Positions 7,443 through 9,677 of a stretch of 9,677 nt of DNA are shown here, piece by piece (position 1 is the stretch's first letter; every line of letters starts with the position of its first letter). Below the pieces are notes generated by a model, which had not been told where the DNA came from, did no database searches, and saw only the letters and a list, made by a program, of their open reading frames with translations. The translations under genes and the position numbers were made by a program. The stretch is from Clostridiales bacterium (GTDB taxonomy: Bacteria > Bacillota > Clostridia > Christensenellales > Aristaeellaceae), in assembly GCA_019409045.1 (NCBI GenBank), contig DXVG01000043.1, forward strand, positions 1-9,677. Direction: 5' to 3'.

Positions 7443-8484
7443 TACGCAGCCAAAGCGCAGGAGCCTGCTCTCGCGCATACTCAACCCCAAGTACATCATG
7501 GTCTACTCCACCATCGCGGTATTTCTGGTGATCTACATCGCGGGCGCGATCGGCTATGGCGACAAGGGCTTCACCACGCTGCGCACGTTCATGCTGCTGT
7601 TCATCGACAATGCCTACATCGGCATAAGCGCGGTGGGCATGACGCTGGTGCTCATCACCGGCGGCATCGACCTGTCGGTGGGCGCGGTGGCCTCGCTCAC
7701 GGGCATGTTCATCGCCTACGGCAACAGCGTGCTGGGCGTGAACCCGTTCATCTGCATACTGGCCGCGCTGGTGGTCGGCGTGGGCCTGGGCCTTCTGATG
7801 GGCGCGACCATCCACTACCTGAACGTGCCGCCGTTCATCACCACGCTCACGGGCATGTTCTTTGCCCGCGGCGTCTGCTCGCTGATCAGCCGCGAGTCCA
7901 TACCGATCGAGAACGCGGCCATTGACGCCCTGGCGAGCTGGAAGGCGAACTTCTATCATCTGGTGGACGGCCAGTGGGAGAAGGTCAAGCCCGTGGCCTA
8001 CATCAACTTCAACGTCATACTCTTCCTGGTGATGATCATCATCGGCGCGATCATACTGCAAAAGACGCGCTTTGGCCGCAACGTCTACGCCATCGGCGGC
8101 AACGAGCAGTCGGCCAAGCTGATGGGTCTGCCCGTGGCGCGCACGAAGGTGCTGGTCTACGGCTTCAACGGCCTGTGCTCGGTGCTCGCGGGCGTGGCCT
8201 ACGCGCTGTACGTCAAGTCCGGCTGGAACCTGGCGCTGCAGGGCGCGGAGCTGGACGTCATCTCCGCCACCGTCATCGGCGGCACGCTCTTGACCGGCGG
8301 CGTCGGCTACATGTTCGGCACGCTCTGCGGCGTGCTGCTCAAGGGTACGATTCCGGCGCTGATCAACTTCAACGGCACGCTGTCCTCCTGGTGGGGCAAG
8401 ATCGCCACGGGCGTACTGCTGCTGCTGTTCATACTGCTCCAGCGCGCGGTGGTGTCCGGCACCGAGCGGAAGAAGAAGGTTTAA
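7435..8484 (+). CDS. yjfF: Sugar ABC transporter permease YjfF
   Basis: This is the second permease of the importer (349 residues), predicted to pair with YtfT and sit on YtfR. It matches E. coli YjfF by SAVGMTLVLITGGIDLSVGA at 65-84, PPFITTLTGMFFARGV at 132-147, SRESIPI at 152-158, RFGRNVYAIGGN at 212-223, SAKLMG at 226-231, ELDVISATVIGGTLLTGGVG at 272-291 and INFNGTLSSWW at 310-320. Hydrophobic spans recur through the chain, starting at about residue 21 after a basic cytosolic N-terminus and ending before a basic tail (ERKKKV). The ATG at 7435 overlaps the ytfT stop by 8 bases (ATGCTTAA) and has AAGGGGGG six bases before it, the same site as ytfR, so translation is coupled. About seven ATA codons are present. 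No terminator follows before the rplJ promoter. Confidence 0.93.
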
Positions 8485-8494
8485 CACAATTTTC

Positions 8495-8523
8495 TTGACA
8501 AAAGCGGTTTCCTTTGCTATAAT
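8495..8523 (+). promoter_or_regulatory. Consensus sigma-A promoter for rplJ-rplL
   Basis: TTGACA (8495-8500), a 17-base spacer and TATAAT (8518-8523) form a full-consensus promoter, as expected for ribosomal protein genes. The -35 box begins only ten bases after the yjfF stop. Transcription would start near 8530, giving a leader of about 180 bases before rplJ. Confidence 0.93.
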
Positions 8524-8529
8524 GGGCGA

Positions 8530-8709
8530 TGGCTGAAAAAAGCCGCTTCGCCATAGACAGCGAGTGCATGCGCTCAATGGCCTTCGGGCCGCTCGCCGAG
8601 GCGCAATGGAAACTGCGATACAGACAGCCCTTGCGCCCATGCGCAGGGGCTTTTTTGCGGGGTCATCCCCACAGCCGTCATCTGGGACGGGACGGGAGGT
8701 GTCAAACGT
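8530..8709 (+). ncRNA. Ribosomal protein L10 leader (attenuator)
   Basis: The roughly 180-base leader of rplJ has the makeup of the L10 leader known from Bacillota, in which L10 with L12 binds the nascent RNA and favours termination. Visible parts are a hairpin with GCGAG (8560-8564) pairing CTCGC (8592-8596), capped by GGCC-TTCG-GGCC (8579-8590) and holding a large asymmetric internal loop that may form the L10-binding kink; a downstream terminator at 8626-8656; and a competing pairing of GGCGCAA (8600-8606) with TTGCGCC (8631-8637), which takes the left arm of the terminator and so acts as an antiterminator. The identification rests on position, length and these pairings, not on a covariance search. 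Confidence 0.85.
8626..8656 (+). terminator. Attenuator terminator in the rplJ leader
   Basis: An 11-bp stem (8626-8636 with 8641-8651, one T-G wobble) with a 4-base CCAT loop runs directly into six T residues (8651-8656). It lies about 53 bases before the rplJ start, so its formation would abort transcription of rplJ-rplL. Its left arm is shared with the antiterminator pairing. It is also the first terminator met by any transcript reading through from the sugar importer. Confidence 0.9.
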
Positions 8710-9240
8710 ATGTCCAAGAATTTTGAGATCAAAAAGACGATCGTCGCGCAGATCAAAGACAAGATGAGCCGCGCGCAGTCCATCGTGCTGGTGGATTATC
8801 GCGGCCTGACCGTCGAGGAAGTCACCGATCTGCGCAACCAGTTCCGCAAGGCGGGCGTCGAGTACGCGGTGCTCAAGAACACCATGCTCACGCTTGCGGC
8901 GCGCGAACTGGAGATCGAGGGTCTGGAGGAGCATCTCAAGGGGCCCACGGCCGTGGCTTTCGGCTATGAGGACCCGGTCGCTCCGGCCAAGATCATTACC
9001 GAGTACATCAAGAAGAACAAGAAGATCAGCGTCAAGTGCGGCATGGTCGACAAGAAGGTCATCGATGTCGCGGGCGTGACGGCTCTTGCGGAGCTGCCGC
9101 CGAAGGAGGTGCTCATCGCCAAGTTGATGGGCAGCATCAACGCGCCGATCAGCGGCTTCGTGGGCGTGCTCTCCGGCGTGCTGCGCTCGTTCGTGTACGC
9201 GGTGGATGCCGTTCGCAAGCAGAAGGCCGGCGAGGAATAA
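8710..9240 (+). CDS. rplJ: 50S ribosomal protein L10
   Basis: L10 (176 residues, normal length) anchors the L7/L12 dimers to the 23S rRNA at the base of the ribosomal stalk and represses its own operon through the leader RNA. The globular N-terminal domain is clear: QSIVLVDYRGLTVEEVTDLR (about 23-42), EYAVLKNTM (about 51-59), and LKGPTAVAFGYEDPVAPAKI further on, all typical of the family. The C-terminal helix that carries L7/L12 is seen as SGVLRSFVYAVDAVRKQK. GGAGGTG precedes the ATG by eight bases. No ATA codons are used. rplK and rplA, the usual upstream neighbours, are absent; the gene follows yjfF instead. Confidence 0.97.
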   Translation: MSKNFEIKKTIVAQIKDKMSRAQSIVLVDYRGLTVEEVTDLRNQFRKAGVEYAVLKNTMLTLAARELEIEGLEEHLKGPTAVAFGYEDPVAPAKIITEYIKKNKKISVKCGMVDKKVIDVAGVTALAELPPKEVLIAKLMGSINAPISGFVGVLSGVLRSFVYAVDAVRKQKAGEE

Positions 9241-9299
9241 GCATTCCTGCCGCCTGACCACCCGGGTTTGACATTACGAGAATTTATGGAGGTATCATC

Positions 9300-9677
9300 A
9301 TGAATCGCGAAGAGATCATTTCCGCTATTGAGTCCATGACCGTTCTGGAGCTGGCTGAGCTCGTCAAGGAGCTCGAGGAGAAGTTCGGCGTTTCCGCCGC
9401 CGCGCCCGTCGCCGTGGCCGCCGCGCCCGTGGCCGCCGCCGCTGCCGCCCCCGAAGAGGAGAAGACCGAGTTCGACGTCATCCTCAAGGATGTCGGCGCT
9501 GAGAAGATCAAGGTCATCAAGGTCGTCCGCGAAGTGTGCTCCGGCCTGGGCCTGAAGGAAGCCAAGGACCTGGTGGATAACTGCCCCAAGCCCATCAAGG
9601 AGGCCGTCTCCAAGGAGGCCGCCGAGGAGATCAAGAAGAAGTTCGCCGAGGTCGGCGCGACGGTCGAGATCAAGTAA
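9300..9677 (+). CDS. rplL: 50S ribosomal protein L7/L12
   Basis: This is the stalk protein that recruits and stimulates translation factors (125 residues, complete, with its TAA at the very end of the window). The N-terminal dimerisation helices (about 1-30, IESMTVLELAELVKELEEKF) are followed by an Ala/Pro/Val hinge (about 32-51) and the factor-binding domain from about 55, with the conserved EKTEFDVIL and KIKVIKVVRE stretches and GLGLKEAKDLVD at 82-93. GGAGGT lies six bases before the ATG at 9300. It follows rplJ by 59 bases and is expected to share its transcript. The next gene is beyond the window; rpoB is the usual neighbour. Confidence 0.98.
   Translation: MNREEIISAIESMTVLELAELVKELEEKFGVSAAAPVAVAAAPVAAAAAAPEEEKTEFDVILKDVGAEKIKVIKVVREVCSGLGLKEAKDLVDNCPKPIKEAVSKEAAEEIKKKFAEVGATVEIK

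Noticed and set aside
9268..9273. TTGACA between rplJ and rplL as a second promoter
   Set aside because: The -10 position would fall in the rplL ribosome site region and reads GGTATC. No start consistent with the rplL leader is possible.

Overview
The window reads as GC-rich chromosomal DNA from a bacterium of the Bacillota, most likely a member of the Clostridia. Pointers are strong AGGAGG-type ribosome sites before nearly every gene, compact hairpin-plus-U terminators, an L10 leader that works by a terminator, and a zinc-ribbon/one-membrane-span/peptidoglycan-binding protein of a kind common in that group. The species cannot be named from the sequence alone.

Layout, left to right. Positions 2-139 hold the last 45 codons of an unidentified plus-strand gene. 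A gene-free stretch follows, with one GC-rich hairpin and one good bidirectional terminator. On the minus strand lie two genes read right to left: a membrane-anchored zinc-ribbon/PG-binding protein (1318-2862, first) and a HAD-superfamily phosphatase (346-1257, second). A strong terminator sits between them, and another lies after the HAD gene. A 394-base divergent intergenic region (2863-3256) carries a promoter for each direction and several inverted repeats.

The plus strand then encodes a complete sugar ABC importer of the galactofuranose type: ytfQ (exported binding protein), ytfR (double ATPase), ytfT and yjfF (two permeases). ytfQ is separated from ytfR by 191 bases holding two hairpins. 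ytfR, ytfT and yjfF overlap by a few bases and are clearly co-translated. The layout suggests one transcript with the binding protein made in excess, and codon use agrees: ATA (Ile) is frequent in ytfR, ytfT and yjfF but absent from ytfQ and from the ribosomal genes. YtfT carries a long N-terminal extension, with an extra membrane span and an Ala/Glu-rich segment, that the E. coli protein lacks. YtfQ has a signal peptide but no lipobox cysteine.

Ten bases after yjfF a consensus promoter starts the rplJ-rplL pair (ribosomal proteins L10 and L7/L12). Its leader holds the L10-type attenuator, with a visible terminator and a competing antiterminator pairing. rplK and rplA, which usually precede rplJ, are not here; the sugar importer takes that place. 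No terminator is visible between yjfF and the rplJ leader.

I see no mobile element, CRISPR array, tRNA or rRNA. Nothing here is clearly an undescribed system. The most unusual items are the YtfT extension, the non-lipoprotein binding protein, and the junction between the importer and the L10 attenuator.
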